Shown one piece after another: positions 47,429 to 57,019 of a DNA stretch of 64,000 nt (its first letter is position 1; the number at the start of each line of letters is the position of its first letter). The stretch covers positions 1 through 64,000 of the forward strand of contig CALMIK010000013.1 in NCBI GenBank assembly GCA_937863995.1, read 5' to 3'. Origin of the DNA: an uncultured Chelatococcus sp. GTDB taxonomy: Bacteria > Pseudomonadota > Alphaproteobacteria > Rhizobiales > Beijerinckiaceae. Made by a program: the position numbers and the translations under genes. The notes beneath the pieces are model-generated. The model was not told the origin of the DNA. It saw only the letters and a program-made list of their open reading frames with translations, and searched no databases.

Positions 47429-48592
47429 ATGTCCTCCAGCCCCGTCTCACGCCTCGGCTCCTTCCTGCCGCCCCGCACGCTGCTGCGCCTTCTGGCGGCA
47501 TGGCTCGTGGTCGCCGTGTTTCAATGGGGCGGTCATTCCTGGCTGTCGCAATCGATGGCCCCGGTGGTCGCCGTTACCTGTTTCGTCGTGCTGTTCGCCA
47601 CCATTCTCGCGGCCTCGTTCGGCGTCGTGAGTGAGGCGGACGCGCTGGCGCACCGCCTCGGCGAGCCTTACGGCACGCTCGTGCTCACGCTGTCGATCGT
47701 GTCGATCGAGGTCATCCTGATCGCCGCCGTCATGCTGGGGCCGGGCGAAACGCCGACCATCGGGCGCGACTCGATCTTCGCCGTGATGATGATCATCCTG
47801 AACCTGGTCACGGGCGTGTGCCTCGTGACGGGCGCCGCCCGCTATGGCGAGCAGGAATACAATGCCCAGGGCGCGCTGGCGTTCATCTCCATGATCGTCG
47901 TGCTGGCCGGCGCGGCGCTGCTGCTGCCCAACACGCTGGGCAACGGAGACGGCGCCTTCGGTCCCGTGCAGGCAATCGGACTGTCGGTGCTCACGGTCGC
48001 TCTCTACGGCGCGTTCCTGCTGCTGCAGATGCGGCGCTACCGCTATCACTTCATGCAGCCCGCGCCGGGGCACTTGTCGATCCGGCCCGCCGCCCCCGAT
48101 GGCCGCGAAGCATCGGCACAGCCGCGAACAGGCCGCGACGGCCGCAACATCGTCAACGCCGCCATCCTGATCGCGCTCATGCTGCCGATCGTGCTGCTGG
48201 CGCATCACCTTGCGGTCGTCATCGACTACGGCGTGGCGCGGGCGGGAGCGCCGGTGGCGCTCGGCGGGCTCCTCATCGCCATCATCGTGTTCACACCCGA
48301 GTCCATCACCGCCGTGCAGGCCGCATTCCGCAACGAGACGCAGCGCGCCATCAACCTGTGCCTCGGCGCGTTCGTGTCGACCGTCGGGCTGACGGTTCCA
48401 GCCGTCCTGACCGTTGGCCTCGTGACCGGAAAGACCGTTGTTTTCGGCATCTCCGCCACCGAAACCATCCTGTTCGTGCTGACGATGGCGCTCACCACCC
48501 TGACCTATCTGGGGCAACGGACATCGGCGCTGCAGGGGCTGCTTCATCTCACGCTCTTCTGCGTGTTCACGCTGCTGCTGTTCACCCGTTGA
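47429..48592 (+). CDS. Calcium/cation:proton antiporter (ChaA-like)
   Basis: 387 residues with about eleven membrane helices. The two conserved alpha repeats carry SIVSIEVILIAAVML (about 90-104) and GGLLIAIIVFTPESITAVQAA (about 278-298), with the ion-binding Glu residues. The family exports Ca2+ or Na+/K+ for protons across the inner membrane. Between the repeats there is a hydrophilic loop at about 205-240. It is a single gene, divergent from sitA. Confidence 0.85.
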   Translation: MSSSPVSRLGSFLPPRTLLRLLAAWLVVAVFQWGGHSWLSQSMAPVVAVTCFVVLFATILAASFGVVSEADALAHRLGEPYGTLVLTLSIVSIEVILIAAVMLGPGETPTIGRDSIFAVMMIILNLVTGVCLVTGAARYGEQEYNAQGALAFISMIVVLAGAALLLPNTLGNGDGAFGPVQAIGLSVLTVALYGAFLLLQMRRYRYHFMQPAPGHLSIRPAAPDGREASAQPRTGRDGRNIVNAAILIALMLPIVLLAHHLAVVIDYGVARAGAPVALGGLLIAIIVFTPESITAVQAAFRNETQRAINLCLGAFVSTVGLTVPAVLTVGLVTGKTVVFGISATETILFVLTMALTTLTYLGQRTSALQGLLHLTLFCVFTLLLFTR

Positions 48593-48602
48593 CGCCCCGC
48601 GA

Positions 48603-48618
48603 CACGAACCGGTTCGTG
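48603..48618. other. Perfect 16-bp palindrome after the antiporter gene
   Basis: CACGAACCGGTTCGTG, 10 bp downstream of the antiporter stop. It could be a hairpin end or a protein site for the following small gene. No T tract follows. Confidence 0.45.
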
Positions 48619-48711
48619 ACCGTTTGCCGCATATCCGGCCGATGCCTGTCCGGGCGATAAGTGACGCCATCGACCGACTCGCCTGAAGGTCAGGCTCAAA
48701 TGGAGGCGAAA

Positions 48712-49113
48712 ATGGACCGGGGGCGAAACATGGACCGCGCGCTGATCGCTCTGGGGGCGCTGTTCGGGTGTCTCGGCACCGCGGCAGCGGCGGCGGCCAC
48801 TCACGTCACGGGGTCCGACAGCGGGCTGGGCACGGCGGCGAACTTCCTGCTGTTCCATGCACCAGCGCTGATGGCGGTGCCGCTGCTCGCACGCGCCGCG
48901 CTGGTGCATGCGGGAATCGCGCGCGCCGGCGGGTGGATCGTGTTCGTCGGCGTGGCCCTTTTCAGCGGCGAACTGGCGCTGCGCGCCCTCGAAGGGCGGA
49001 CGCTGTTCCCCATGGCCGCTCCCACGGGCGGCACGCTGGTGCTCGCGGGCTGGCTGGCTCTCGCGCTCTCGGCGCTCCTGCCGGCGGGACGGGGTCGCGG
49101 GCCTGCCTCCTGA
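48712..49113 (+). CDS. DUF423-family small membrane protein
   Basis: About 133 residues with four hydrophobic helices (starting near residues 9, 42, 70 and 99). LGTAANFLLFHAPALMAVPLL is the recognisable DUF423 segment, and the N-terminal ALIALGALFGCLGT matches the family's first helix. The family's role is unknown. The start at 48712 is taken because GGAGG lies just before it; ATG 48730 is an alternative. Confidence 0.75.
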   Translation: MDRGRNMDRALIALGALFGCLGTAAAAAATHVTGSDSGLGTAANFLLFHAPALMAVPLLARAALVHAGIARAGGWIVFVGVALFSGELALRALEGRTLFPMAAPTGGTLVLAGWLALALSALLPAGRGRGPAS

Positions 49114-49190
49114 AGTCCATGAACGCCCCGCGACCGTTGAAAATCGCAGACGACACGGGCGGGCTTGTCCTGTAGAAGGGCAATGGATCG

Positions 49191-50129
49191 ATGATGCGAA
49201 TCTTGAGCAGGCAGCAGACCGACATGACCGACCGCTCCCCCACTGGTGTTCCGGACGTATTCGCCCAGACCGAAATGCTCGTCCAGGCCCTGCCCCACAT
49301 GCAGCGCTACGACCAGCAGGTCGTCGTCGTCAAATACGGCGGCCACGCGATGGGCGACGCCGCCGCTTCCGAGGATTTCGCCGAAGACGTTGTATTGCTT
49401 GAGCAATCGGGCGTGCGCCCCATCGTCGTGCACGGCGGCGGCCCGCAGATCGGCGGCATGCTGAAGCGGCTCGGCATCAACTCCGAGTTTCAGGCCGGTC
49501 TGCGCGTCACCGATCAGGCCACCATCGAGGTGGTGGAGATGGTGCTCGCGGGCTCGATCAACAAGCAGCTCGTGGGGACCATCGCGGCCGAGGGCGGGCG
49601 CGCCATCGGCCTGTGCGGCAAGGACGGCAACATGGTCACCGCGCGCAAGGTGTCGCGCACGGTCATCGATCCCGAAACCCGTCAGGAAACGGCGGTCGAC
49701 CTCGGCTTCGTCGGCGAGCCGCAGCGCGTGAACCGCGCCGTGCTCGACGCGGTGCTGGGCGCGGAGCTCATTCCCGTGCTGGCGCCCGTGGCGCCGGGCG
49801 AGGACGGCGCGACCTACAACATCAACGCCGATACGTTCGCGGGCGCCATCGCCGGCGCAATGCGCGCCAAGCGCCTGCTGCTGCTCACCGACGTGCCCGG
49901 CGTTCTCGACAAGAACAAGCAGCTCCTGCCCCGGCTCACCATCGACGACTGCCGCCGCCTCATCGCCGACGGCACGATCACCGGCGGCATGATCCCCAAG
50001 GTCGAAACCTGCATCTACGCGCTGGAACAGGGCGTGGAGGGCGTGGTCATCCTCGACGGCAAGGTGCCGCACGCCGTGCTGCTTGAGCTTTACACCGACC
50101 ACGGCGCCGGCACGCTGATCGTTCCCTGA
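49191..50129 (+). CDS. argB: Acetylglutamate kinase
   Basis: 312 residues. It phosphorylates N-acetylglutamate in arginine synthesis. The ATP/phosphate motifs are KYGGHAMGD (about residues 48-56), VHGGGPQI (about 82-89) and [15 protein letters not shown] (about 211-225). The Arg-feedback N-terminal helix ([11 protein letters not shown]) is present. An ATG at 49224 (MTDRSP) would give a more usual N-terminus. In this order argB commonly follows engB directly; here it is 12 kb away and on the opposite strand. Confidence 0.93.
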   Translation: MMRILSRQQTDMTDRSPTGVPDVFAQTEMLVQALPHMQRYDQQVVVVKYGGHAMGDAAASEDFAEDVVLLEQSGVRPIVVHGGGPQIGGMLKRLGINSEFQAGLRVTDQATIEVVEMVLAGSINKQLVGTIAAEGGRAIGLCGKDGNMVTARKVSRTVIDPETRQETAVDLGFVGEPQRVNRAVLDAVLGAELIPVLAPVAPGEDGATYNINADTFAGAIAGAMRAKRLLLLTDVPGVLDKNKQLLPRLTIDDCRRLIADGTITGGMIPKVETCIYALEQGVEGVVILDGKVPHAVLLELYTDHGAGTLIVP

Positions 50130-50137
50130 GTAGCAAC

Positions 50138-50473
50138 ATGCACCCCGGTTACATTTATCTCGGAATCGCGATTGTCTGCGAGGTGATCGCGACCTCCGCG
50201 CTGAAGGCGTCAGACGGCTTCAGCCGCCTGCTGCCCAGCGTCGTCACCGCCATCGGCTACGCGGCAGCTTTCTATTTCCTATCGCTGACGCTCAAGACCA
50301 TCCCCGTCGGCATCGCCTATGCGCTCTGGAGCGGCGTGGGTGTCGTGCTCATCGCCATCATCGGGGTCGTGGCGTTTCAGCAGCGGCTTGATTTGCCGGC
50401 ATATGTGGGGCTTGGCCTCATCATCGCGGGCGTTCTCGTCCTCAATCTGCTCTCCAAAACCACCAGCCATTAA
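50138..50473 (+). CDS. Small multidrug resistance (SMR) efflux protein, EmrE-like
   Basis: 111 residues with four membrane helices. The essential Glu is Glu16 in [14 protein letters not shown]. The conserved Trp is in [13 protein letters not shown]. Members function as antiparallel dimers that expel cationic drugs or guanidinium for protons. It lies 8 bp after argB and is likely co-transcribed with it. Confidence 0.9.
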   Translation: MHPGYIYLGIAIVCEVIATSALKASDGFSRLLPSVVTAIGYAAAFYFLSLTLKTIPVGIAYALWSGVGVVLIAIIGVVAFQQRLDLPAYVGLGLIIAGVLVLNLLSKTTSH

Positions 50474-50632
50474 ACGGCCTTTACGTCGCGGTGCCCCGAG
50501 TAAGCGGGCATGGAACCGCGTGCGCTCGCGCACGTGTGAACATGCATTGCCGGAACCCTCGCTTTTCAGCCGCGTTTGAGTTGCAGATTGAACCGATTGA
50601 CATAACCAGCCGATTCCATGTCACGGCGCATC

Positions 50633-50654
50633 TTCCGGTCTCGCGCGACCGGAA
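50633..50654. other. Hairpin upstream of opgC
   Basis: TTCCGGTC-TCGCGC-GACCGGAA, an 8-bp perfect stem, in the 247-bp gap before opgC. A second smaller palindrome, CGTGCGC-TC-GCGCACG, lies at 50519-50534. One of them probably ends the argB-SMR transcript. Confidence 0.45.
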
Positions 50655-50720
50655 ATGGCCCGCTTTTCTTTAACCGAAGCAAATCCCTGCCTGTCAGGGC
50701 TCCCACAGGAGGATGATGCA

Positions 50721-51875
50721 TTGTCGCAACCAGCCTTACCGGGCCGCGGACGTATTGCCGCAATCGATTTCTGGCGCGGCCTGGTGCTGGTCTTCATCTT
50801 CATCAACCATATTCCGGGCAATTTCCTCGACCGCATCACGCCGCGCAACTTCGGCTTTTCCGATTCCACCGAGGCCTTCGTCTTCATCGCCGGGCTGTCG
50901 GTGGCGCTGGCGTGGGGCGGGCGCATCGGGCGGCAGGATTTGCGCAGCGTGGTCGAGCGCGCATGGCACCGCACCTACGTGCTTTACGGCGTCCATCTGC
51001 TGCTGACCTTCACCGCCATCGCGCTCTATGCCAATGCGTTCGTACTCACTGGCAACGACACATTCCTGCTCGACCACGGCCGCGACGTGATATTCGAGGA
51101 ACCGGGAACGGCCCTGCTCGGCATCGTCTTTCTGGGGCACCAGATGGGCTACTACAACATCCTGCCGCTCTACATCCTGCTGGTGTTCCTGTCGCCGTTC
51201 CTGCTGCTCGCCGCGTGGCGCGGCCCGCTGCTGACGCTCGCCGTGTCTTTCGTCATCTACGTTATCGCCCAGTTGCCGCAGGTCAATCTGCCCAGTTGGC
51301 CGCTGCCGGGGCTTTGGGTCTTCAACCCCTTCGCCTGGCAATTCGCCTTCGTCGCGGGCATGACGGTCGGCGTACTGGCGCGCCGCGACGGTGTCCGCAT
51401 ACCCGCATCGCGTCCGCTGCTGCTGGCCTGTGCCGTGTTCGTGGCGGCATCGGTGTTCGTGGTCGCGGACGGCTTCGGCCTCGCCCCCGGCCTTTTCGGC
51501 ACAGTCTACGGCTTCGGCGGCTTCGACAAGACGGACATGAGCATCATGCGGTTCGTGCACTTTCTGGCGCTTGCGTATCTCGTCACGCAACTGCGGATCG
51601 GTGAGCGGCTGGTGGGCTTCGACTGGGGCCGCGCCACGGCGCTTGTCGGCCGCCACGGCCTCGCCATCTTCGCACTCGGATCCGTACTCAGCAGCGCCGG
51701 CCAGATTTACACCACACTCATCGATGGCACGCGCTGGTCGAACGGCACGCTCACGGGGCTCGTCATTGTGCCTGCGGGCGTGATGTGCCTCTACTGGTTC
51801 GCGCGTTTTCTCGAAAGCCGCACCGTGCCTGCCATCCCGGCCCCGGCCAAGCGCACCCGCGCCGCGACGGCGTGA
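50721..51875 (+). CDS. opgC: OpgC-family membrane protein (osmoregulated periplasmic glucan modification)
   Basis: About 384 residues with ten or so membrane helices. The N-terminus GRIAAIDFWRGLVLVFIFINHIPGNF is the hallmark of OpgC-domain proteins, which add succinyl or similar groups to periplasmic glucans. The TTG at 50721 is chosen as the start because AGGAGG (50707-50712) lies 8 nt before it; the more upstream ATG has no ribosome site. A palindromic repeat follows 13 nt after the stop. Confidence 0.85.
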   Translation: MSQPALPGRGRIAAIDFWRGLVLVFIFINHIPGNFLDRITPRNFGFSDSTEAFVFIAGLSVALAWGGRIGRQDLRSVVERAWHRTYVLYGVHLLLTFTAIALYANAFVLTGNDTFLLDHGRDVIFEEPGTALLGIVFLGHQMGYYNILPLYILLVFLSPFLLLAAWRGPLLTLAVSFVIYVIAQLPQVNLPSWPLPGLWVFNPFAWQFAFVAGMTVGVLARRDGVRIPASRPLLLACAVFVAASVFVVADGFGLAPGLFGTVYGFGGFDKTDMSIMRFVHFLALAYLVTQLRIGERLVGFDWGRATALVGRHGLAIFALGSVLSSAGQIYTTLIDGTRWSNGTLTGLVIVPAGVMCLYWFARFLESRTVPAIPAPAKRTRAATA

Positions 51876-51888
51876 GGCGGCGGGGTCG

Positions 51889-51923
51889 ATCATTCCTCCG
51901 TTTCATTGAACCGGAGGAATGAT
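51889..51923. repeat. Dispersed palindromic repeat, left half (R2)
   Basis: ATCATTCCTCCG and CGGAGGAATGAT pair around a TTTCATTGAAC loop. The stem-loop-TTTGAT layout copies the left half of the repeat at 12768. It lies between convergent opgC and tam genes and probably also stops transcription. Confidence 0.65.
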
Positions 51924-51949
51924 TTATCTGTTTGATCTTGAAAGAATTT

Positions 51950-52735
51950 CTACCGCTGAGCCACGATGAACAGGCGCGGAAAGGCGAGAAGCACCTTGCC
52001 GTCGGCCCGCGCCGGATAATACTCCTCGAGCTTCTCGGCGTAATCGGACAGGAACAGCGACCGCTCCGAGTCGTCGAGCGGCTCCAGATAGGGCATCAGC
52101 CCGGTGCCCTTGACCCATTCCACGATGGCGCCGACATCGTCGAGCGGATGCTGATAGATGGTGTGCCAGATGTCGACGCGGCTCACGTGCGGAATGAGCG
52201 TGTCATAATACTCTCCGACCGTGCCGAGCGGCAGGCGCTCCACACCGGCGAGGCGCGCCGCCCACGGCCCGGCCGCCGCCACCTCGCGCATGAGCGCGTG
52301 CGACGGCTGGTCGAGGTTGTCCGGCATCTGCACAGCGAGCACGCCACCGGGATTGAGAAGATCGGCAAGCTCCGGCAGCAGCGTGGCGTGATCCGGCACC
52401 CACTGGAGAGCGGCGTTAGCGAAGAGCAGGTCGAACGGCCCCTCGCCGCGCCACGCACCCCCTGACGCCGTCGCCGCGCCTATGTCCCCGGCGACGAAGC
52501 GCACGCCCGGCAGTCGCTGGCGCGCCTGCTCGAGCATGGCCGCCGAGTTGTCGACGCCGATGACGCTTGCGCCGGGAAATCGTTCGGTCAGCAGCGCCGT
52601 CGAGTTGCCCGGTCCGCAGCCGAGATCGGCGACATTCGCGGGCGCGTCGACAGCGACGCGGGCAAGAAGGTCGCGCGCCGGGCGGGTGCGCTCATCCTCA
52701 AACTTGAGATACTGGCCCGCATTCCACTCCGGCAT
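51950..52735 (-). CDS. tam: Trans-aconitate 2-methyltransferase
   Basis: 261 residues. It methylates trans-aconitate with S-adenosylmethionine, detoxifying an aconitase inhibitor. The N-terminus WNAGQYLKFEDERTRPARDLL is diagnostic. The SAM site is VADLGCGPGNSTALL at about residues 36-50. FANAALQWVPDH follows as motif post-I. It is 25 bp downstream of ettA. Confidence 0.91.
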   Translation of the reverse strand: MPEWNAGQYLKFEDERTRPARDLLARVAVDAPANVADLGCGPGNSTALLTERFPGASVIGVDNSAAMLEQARQRLPGVRFVAGDIGAATASGGAWRGEGPFDLLFANAALQWVPDHATLLPELADLLNPGGVLAVQMPDNLDQPSHALMREVAAAGPWAARLAGVERLPLGTVGEYYDTLIPHVSRVDIWHTIYQHPLDDVGAIVEWVKGTGLMPYLEPLDDSERSLFLSDYAEKLEEYYPARADGKVLLAFPRLFIVAQR

Positions 52736-52760
52736 CGCGTTTTCCCCCTACATCAGGCTA

Positions 52761-54416
52761 TTACCGTCCGAACTTCTTGTACTGAATGCGCTTCGGAATC
52801 GTGGAATCGATGCCGAGGCGGCGCTTCTTGTCTTCCTCGTAATCCTCGAAGTTGCCCTCGAACCACTCGACGTGGCTGTCGCCCTCGAACGACAGGATAT
52901 GGGTGGCGATACGGTCGAGGAACATACGATCATGGCTGATGATAACGGCGCAGCCGGCAAAATCCTCCAACGCCTCTTCGAGCGCGCGCAGCGTATCGAC
53001 GTCGAGATCGTTGGTCGGTTCGTCGAGCAGCAGGACGTTGGCGCCGGACTTCAGCATCTTGGCGAGGTGAACGCGGTTGCGCTCGCCGCCCGAAAGCATG
53101 CCGACCTTCTTCTGCTGGTCGCCGCCCTTGAAGTTGAAGGCCGAGCAATAGGCGCGCGAATTGATCTCGCGCTTGCCCAGATAGATGATGTCGTTGCCGC
53201 CGGAGATTTCCTCCCACACGGTCTTCTTGCCGTCGAGCGCGTCGCGCGACTGGTCCACGTAGCCGAGCTGCACGGACTCACCGATGGTGATCGTGCCGGC
53301 ATCGGGCGTTTCCTGGCCGGTGATCATGCGGAACAGCGTCGTCTTGCCGGCGCCGTTGGGGCCGATGACGCCGACGATGCCGCCGGGCGGCAGCTTGAAG
53401 CTGAGATCGTCGATCAGCAGCCGGTCGCCGAAGCCCTTCGTCAGGTCGTTGAAATCGACCACGTTGTTGCCGAGCCGCTCGGCGATCGGAATGATGATCT
53501 GCGCCGTGGTCGGAGCCTTGTCGTTGGCCTTCTGGACAAGATCCTCGTAGCGCTGGATACGGGCCTTGCTCTTGGCCTGGCGGGCGCGGGGCGAGGCGGA
53601 CATCCACTCGCGCTCGCGCTCGAGCGTGCGCTGGCGCGCCTCTTCCTCGCGGCCTTCCTGCTGGAGGCGCTTCTGCTTCTGCTCGAGCCAGGCCGAGTAG
53701 TTGCCCTCGTAGGGGATGCCGCGGCCACGGTCGAGCTCGAGAATCCAGCCGGTGACGTTGTCGAGGAAGTAGCGGTCGTGGGTGACGATCAGGATCGCGC
53801 CCGCGTACTGGCGCAAGTGCCCTTCGAGCCACGCCACGGTTTCGGCGTCGAGATGGTTGGTGGGCTCGTCGAGGAGCAGCAGGTCGGGCTGCCACAGCAG
53901 CAGCTTGCACAGCGCCACGCGGCGCTTCTCACCACCCGAAAGCGCCTCGACATCGGCGTCATCGGGCGGGCAGCGCAGCGCGTCCATGGCCTGGTCGACG
54001 CGGCTGTCGAGGTCCCACAGGTCCTGCGCCTCGATCTCGTCCTGCAGGCGCGTCATCTCGTCGGCGGTTTCGTCCGAGTAGTTGACGGCGAGTTCGTTGT
54101 AGCGGTCGAGGATGGCCTTCTTCTCGGCCACGCCCTCCATCACGTTCTCGCGCACGGTCTTGGTGGGATCGAGCTGCGGCTCCTGCGGCAGATAGCCGAC
54201 GCGCGCGCCGTCCGCCGCCCACGCCTCGCCGGTGTACTCCTTGTCGGTGCCCGCCATGATGCGCAGCAGCGTGGATTTACCCGCGCCGTTGACGCCCAGC
54301 ACGCCGATCTTGGCGCCGGGGTAGAAGGACAGGTGCACGTTGTCGAGCACCTTCTTGCCGCCCGGATATGACTTCGACAAGCCATGCATATGGTAGACGT
54401 ACTGGAAGGAGGCCAT
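52761..54416 (-). CDS. ettA: Energy-dependent translational throttle protein EttA (ABC-F)
   Basis: 551 residues from the ATG at 54416. Two ATPase cassettes are fused: the first with GVNGAGKST near residue 40 and the signature LSGGEKRRV, the second with GPNGAGKTT near residue 354 and LSGGERNRV. The arm and linker between them (rich in Arg/Glu, at about 245-300) contact the ribosome. No membrane segments, as expected. EttA gates entry of ribosomes into elongation according to ATP/ADP. Confidence 0.93.
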   Translation of the reverse strand: MASFQYVYHMHGLSKSYPGGKKVLDNVHLSFYPGAKIGVLGVNGAGKSTLLRIMAGTDKEYTGEAWAADGARVGYLPQEPQLDPTKTVRENVMEGVAEKKAILDRYNELAVNYSDETADEMTRLQDEIEAQDLWDLDSRVDQAMDALRCPPDDADVEALSGGEKRRVALCKLLLWQPDLLLLDEPTNHLDAETVAWLEGHLRQYAGAILIVTHDRYFLDNVTGWILELDRGRGIPYEGNYSAWLEQKQKRLQQEGREEEARQRTLEREREWMSASPRARQAKSKARIQRYEDLVQKANDKAPTTAQIIIPIAERLGNNVVDFNDLTKGFGDRLLIDDLSFKLPPGGIVGVIGPNGAGKTTLFRMITGQETPDAGTITIGESVQLGYVDQSRDALDGKKTVWEEISGGNDIIYLGKREINSRAYCSAFNFKGGDQQKKVGMLSGGERNRVHLAKMLKSGANVLLLDEPTNDLDVDTLRALEEALEDFAGCAVIISHDRMFLDRIATHILSFEGDSHVEWFEGNFEDYEEDKKRRLGIDSTIPKRIQYKKFGR

Positions 54417-54520
54417 CACTCTCTCATGTCACAGGCGCCGCCGCGGCGGCTGTCGCCAGCGGACGGGGCACGATTTCAAACCGCTCTTCCGAAATGAGTT
54501 AGCAGGCCCGACCGCCCGGT

Positions 54521-55858
54521 TCAAGCGCCGCCCCTGCCGGAAGGCGCCTCTTCGGGCAGTGAAAGCCTGTCGAGCAGCGGAACGAGCATGTGTTCCAGGT
54601 TGCTTCCCGGCACCTTGTAGCGATCGCCGGCCTGCGTCAGCGCCAGCGGCAGGTAACGTGTTTGAAGCTTGTGCGCCACCCAGTCGTGTTCGGCGTTGAT
54701 GTGCGTGACCCGCATCGTCTTCGTCCGCGCCCTGCCCCTCACGATGTCCTCGACATCGATCAACTCATCGGCGAGTTTGGACGAAAGACCCATCGAATTG
54801 AAACACGTGACGGGGACGTCAGCGGCGATGCCCGCATATTGCGCCAGCGCCCCGCCAAGGCAGTAGCCCGTCACCTGCACTCGCCCGCCGTTCTTCCGCG
54901 CGATGTCGCGCACCAGCTCGCGCGCCTGCATGAACGTGTCGTCGGCATAGCCGAGAGCGGAAAGGAGCCCGGTGGTCACGAAGCTGCTGAACCTGTGGGC
55001 GCCGAAAAAACTGATGGACACGGAGCTGTCACGCTCCCAGTGCACGACCGTCGTCACGGACAGCCCCTCCACAAGGGCGAAATCCGTCTTCTGGGCGGGA
55101 ATACGGCAGCGCGCGCGCCACCTTTCGGGGATATGCTGCAATATGTGATCCTGGAACACGTCCGAACACGGCGGCGCGAGGGATTCCAGGACATCGCGAG
55201 GTATCCACTTGGTATTGGCGCCCGTCACGGCGCGCAGGGATTGCACGCACTCCCGTCCCTTGCGCGCGGCATCCGCACGCCACGCGTCATCCTTGTCAAG
55301 CGCGTTCTCCTGGGTTTCCCCGGCGGCCATCAAGGTGTCGCGGATGTATCGCGGCCCGCGCAGTTCCAGACGCGGCGCCCCCGCGACGCACGATGCCGCC
55401 GCGCGCGCCACATCGAACAGGAACAGACAAATGCCTCCGGCTGTCTTGAGGGAGGTGATGACCGCCTTCTCGACCAGGGTGACGATCTGTCCCGCCAATC
55501 CGCCTGCGAACTTGACCGTATTGCCGACGAAACGGATGAGCTCTCCCAGGTAATGCAAGGGGGCGATGCGGGAATCGGCGCATAGGCCGCCGGCTGCCGC
55601 GATCAGGCGGCCGGGGAGCGCGATGATGCCGCCGACCACACGGCCAAGGGAAAGACCATTTCCCCAGGTCGTGAAGCGCGAGACATTGAGCAGCGCCGTA
55701 ACCGCGGGTGCCTCGTCGCACTGCAACACAGCCGTTACGCCGGCGAGCCCGGCCGACGCATCGGCGCGATCGTCGCCGCCGCGCGGAACCTGCCCCGGCC
55801 CGGCTGCGCCGGTTCGCGTGGAAGAAACGGTATGGGAAGCAACACCAATATCGGCCAT
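54521..55858 (-). CDS. Lipase-3-like alpha/beta hydrolase with cysteine nucleophile; candidate effector
   Basis: 445 residues. The first 45 are rich in Ser, Thr, Ala and Gly, with no Sec signal. Residues about 65-160 contain several hydrophobic helices that may associate with membranes. The C-terminal part (from about 265) resembles class 3 lipases, but the elbow reads VTGYCLGGALA with Cys333 where Ser is expected. Asp392 (NAEHDWV) and His423 (NLEHML) are plausible triad partners. A Cys in G-X-C-X-G is known from PHA synthases. The family is not recognised beyond the fold. It lies between ettA and a divergent phosphatase gene, with an AT-rich upstream region. Confidence 0.62.
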   Translation of the reverse strand: MADIGVASHTVSSTRTGAAGPGQVPRGGDDRADASAGLAGVTAVLQCDEAPAVTALLNVSRFTTWGNGLSLGRVVGGIIALPGRLIAAAGGLCADSRIAPLHYLGELIRFVGNTVKFAGGLAGQIVTLVEKAVITSLKTAGGICLFLFDVARAAASCVAGAPRLELRGPRYIRDTLMAAGETQENALDKDDAWRADAARKGRECVQSLRAVTGANTKWIPRDVLESLAPPCSDVFQDHILQHIPERWRARCRIPAQKTDFALVEGLSVTTVVHWERDSSVSISFFGAHRFSSFVTTGLLSALGYADDTFMQARELVRDIARKNGGRVQVTGYCLGGALAQYAGIAADVPVTCFNSMGLSSKLADELIDVEDIVRGRARTKTMRVTHINAEHDWVAHKLQTRYLPLALTQAGDRYKVPGSNLEHMLVPLLDRLSLPEEAPSGRGGA

Positions 55859-56164
55859 GACATAGCCTCGATAATATCGCCGCGCGCCGCGCGGGAAATA
55901 TCCGCCGCCTGCAAAAAGAAATAATAATAATCCGTGAAGAAAATCACAGTTTGTTCCGGCTTGTCAATCTTCGGCCGCAGCCCCCCGGTTGCGCGCGGTC
56001 AGCCCGATCCCGGCAGCCCCGTCCACCGCCGCCGTCCTCCGCGCCCATCGATTGTGTTCATGCCGGGTTGAAGCCGCGAAAGAATCGCCACAATATTTTC
56101 CGGGTAATGATTCCGGATGATGATTCCGGATAACGACCTGGAGGGGGTCGACCTCGGCTATTGA
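55859..56164. other. Divergent intergenic region upstream of the lipase-like gene
   Basis: 306 bp between divergent genes. The part next to the lipase-like gene (55910-55970) is AT-rich, including an AATAATAATAA run at 55921-55930, in contrast to its surroundings. No gene is supported. A promoter-like element is listed separately. Confidence 0.6.
55939..55967 (-). promoter_or_regulatory. Promoter-like element of the lipase-like gene
   Basis: On the minus strand, TTGACA (55962-55967), 17 bp, then ATTTTC (55939-55944), 81 bp before the start codon. The -35 is consensus; the -10 is unusual. The element matches the one before the SopB-like gene in -35, spacer length and ATTTT(C/T). Both are followed by CTTCACG within a few bases. 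Confidence 0.4.
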
Positions 56165-56917
56165 ATGCAGACGCTTGTTCGCAATCCGATACTTCGTTTT
56201 GATTGGCGTCCCGCCATCCGCCAGCTGCCGGATGATTGCCTGGTGGCGGCGATCGGCGACGTGCATGGCCATGCCGGTCTGCTGGCGGCGATGCACGACG
56301 CCATCAAGCGCGAGCTCGATGAGATCGGCCCCCGGCACGCAACCGTTATCCACCTCGGCGACCTGATCGACCGGGGTCCCCACAACCGCGCGGCGCTGCG
56401 CCTCGCCAGCGCCGGTATGGAGGGCGTCCGCAACATCACGCTGCGCGGCAACCATGAAGACCGTTTCCTCGCTTATATCGGCGGCAACGCCGAGGCGGTC
56501 GGCCCGTGGATCGACGCCGGCGGCGACAGCATGTTCCGGGAGATGGAGCTCGATCCCTGGCGGGTGACGCCGCAGGAGTTTCGCGACCGGTTCGGCGAGG
56601 AACTCGCCCTGTGGCTGGAGGCGACCCCGTTCATGCACCGCATCCAGCAACTCGTGTTCGTGCATGCCGGCATCGACCCCGCCCTGCCGCTCGACAAGCA
56701 GGATCCGCACACGCTGATGTGGACCCGACGGGAATGGATCGACCAGCCCGGCCCCTACCCGGAAGGCGTGGCCGTCATCCACGGCCACATCCCGCGCCGC
56801 ACCATCGATTTCCGCAACCAGCACCGCATCGATCTCGACAGCGGCGTCGCCAACTGGGGCGTGCTTTCAGGGCTTGTTATCCATGGCGCACGGATGCGTT
56901 TGTTGCAGGTCAGCTAG
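56165..56917 (+). CDS. Metallophosphoesterase (serine/threonine phosphatase / PrpE-ApaH type)
   Basis: 250 residues. The di-metal motifs are complete: GDVHGHAGLL (about 31-40), GDLIDRGPHN (about 65-74), LRGNHEDRF (about 97-105) and two later His (VHAGIDP and IHGHIPR). No Sec signal, so it is cytoplasmic. Relatives act on phosphoproteins or dinucleoside polyphosphates; the substrate is not decidable. It is divergent from the lipase-like gene. Confidence 0.86.
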   Translation: MQTLVRNPILRFDWRPAIRQLPDDCLVAAIGDVHGHAGLLAAMHDAIKRELDEIGPRHATVIHLGDLIDRGPHNRAALRLASAGMEGVRNITLRGNHEDRFLAYIGGNAEAVGPWIDAGGDSMFREMELDPWRVTPQEFRDRFGEELALWLEATPFMHRIQQLVFVHAGIDPALPLDKQDPHTLMWTRREWIDQPGPYPEGVAVIHGHIPRRTIDFRNQHRIDLDSGVANWGVLSGLVIHGARMRLLQVS

Positions 56918-57019
56918 GCGTTTGCCCTCCCCTACCGCGACAGCCGCAAATCTGACATACTCAACGTGGATATAAGGGGAGATAATTCCCCGTCTTTCAA
57001 GCGCTTGTGGCTCCCCGTC

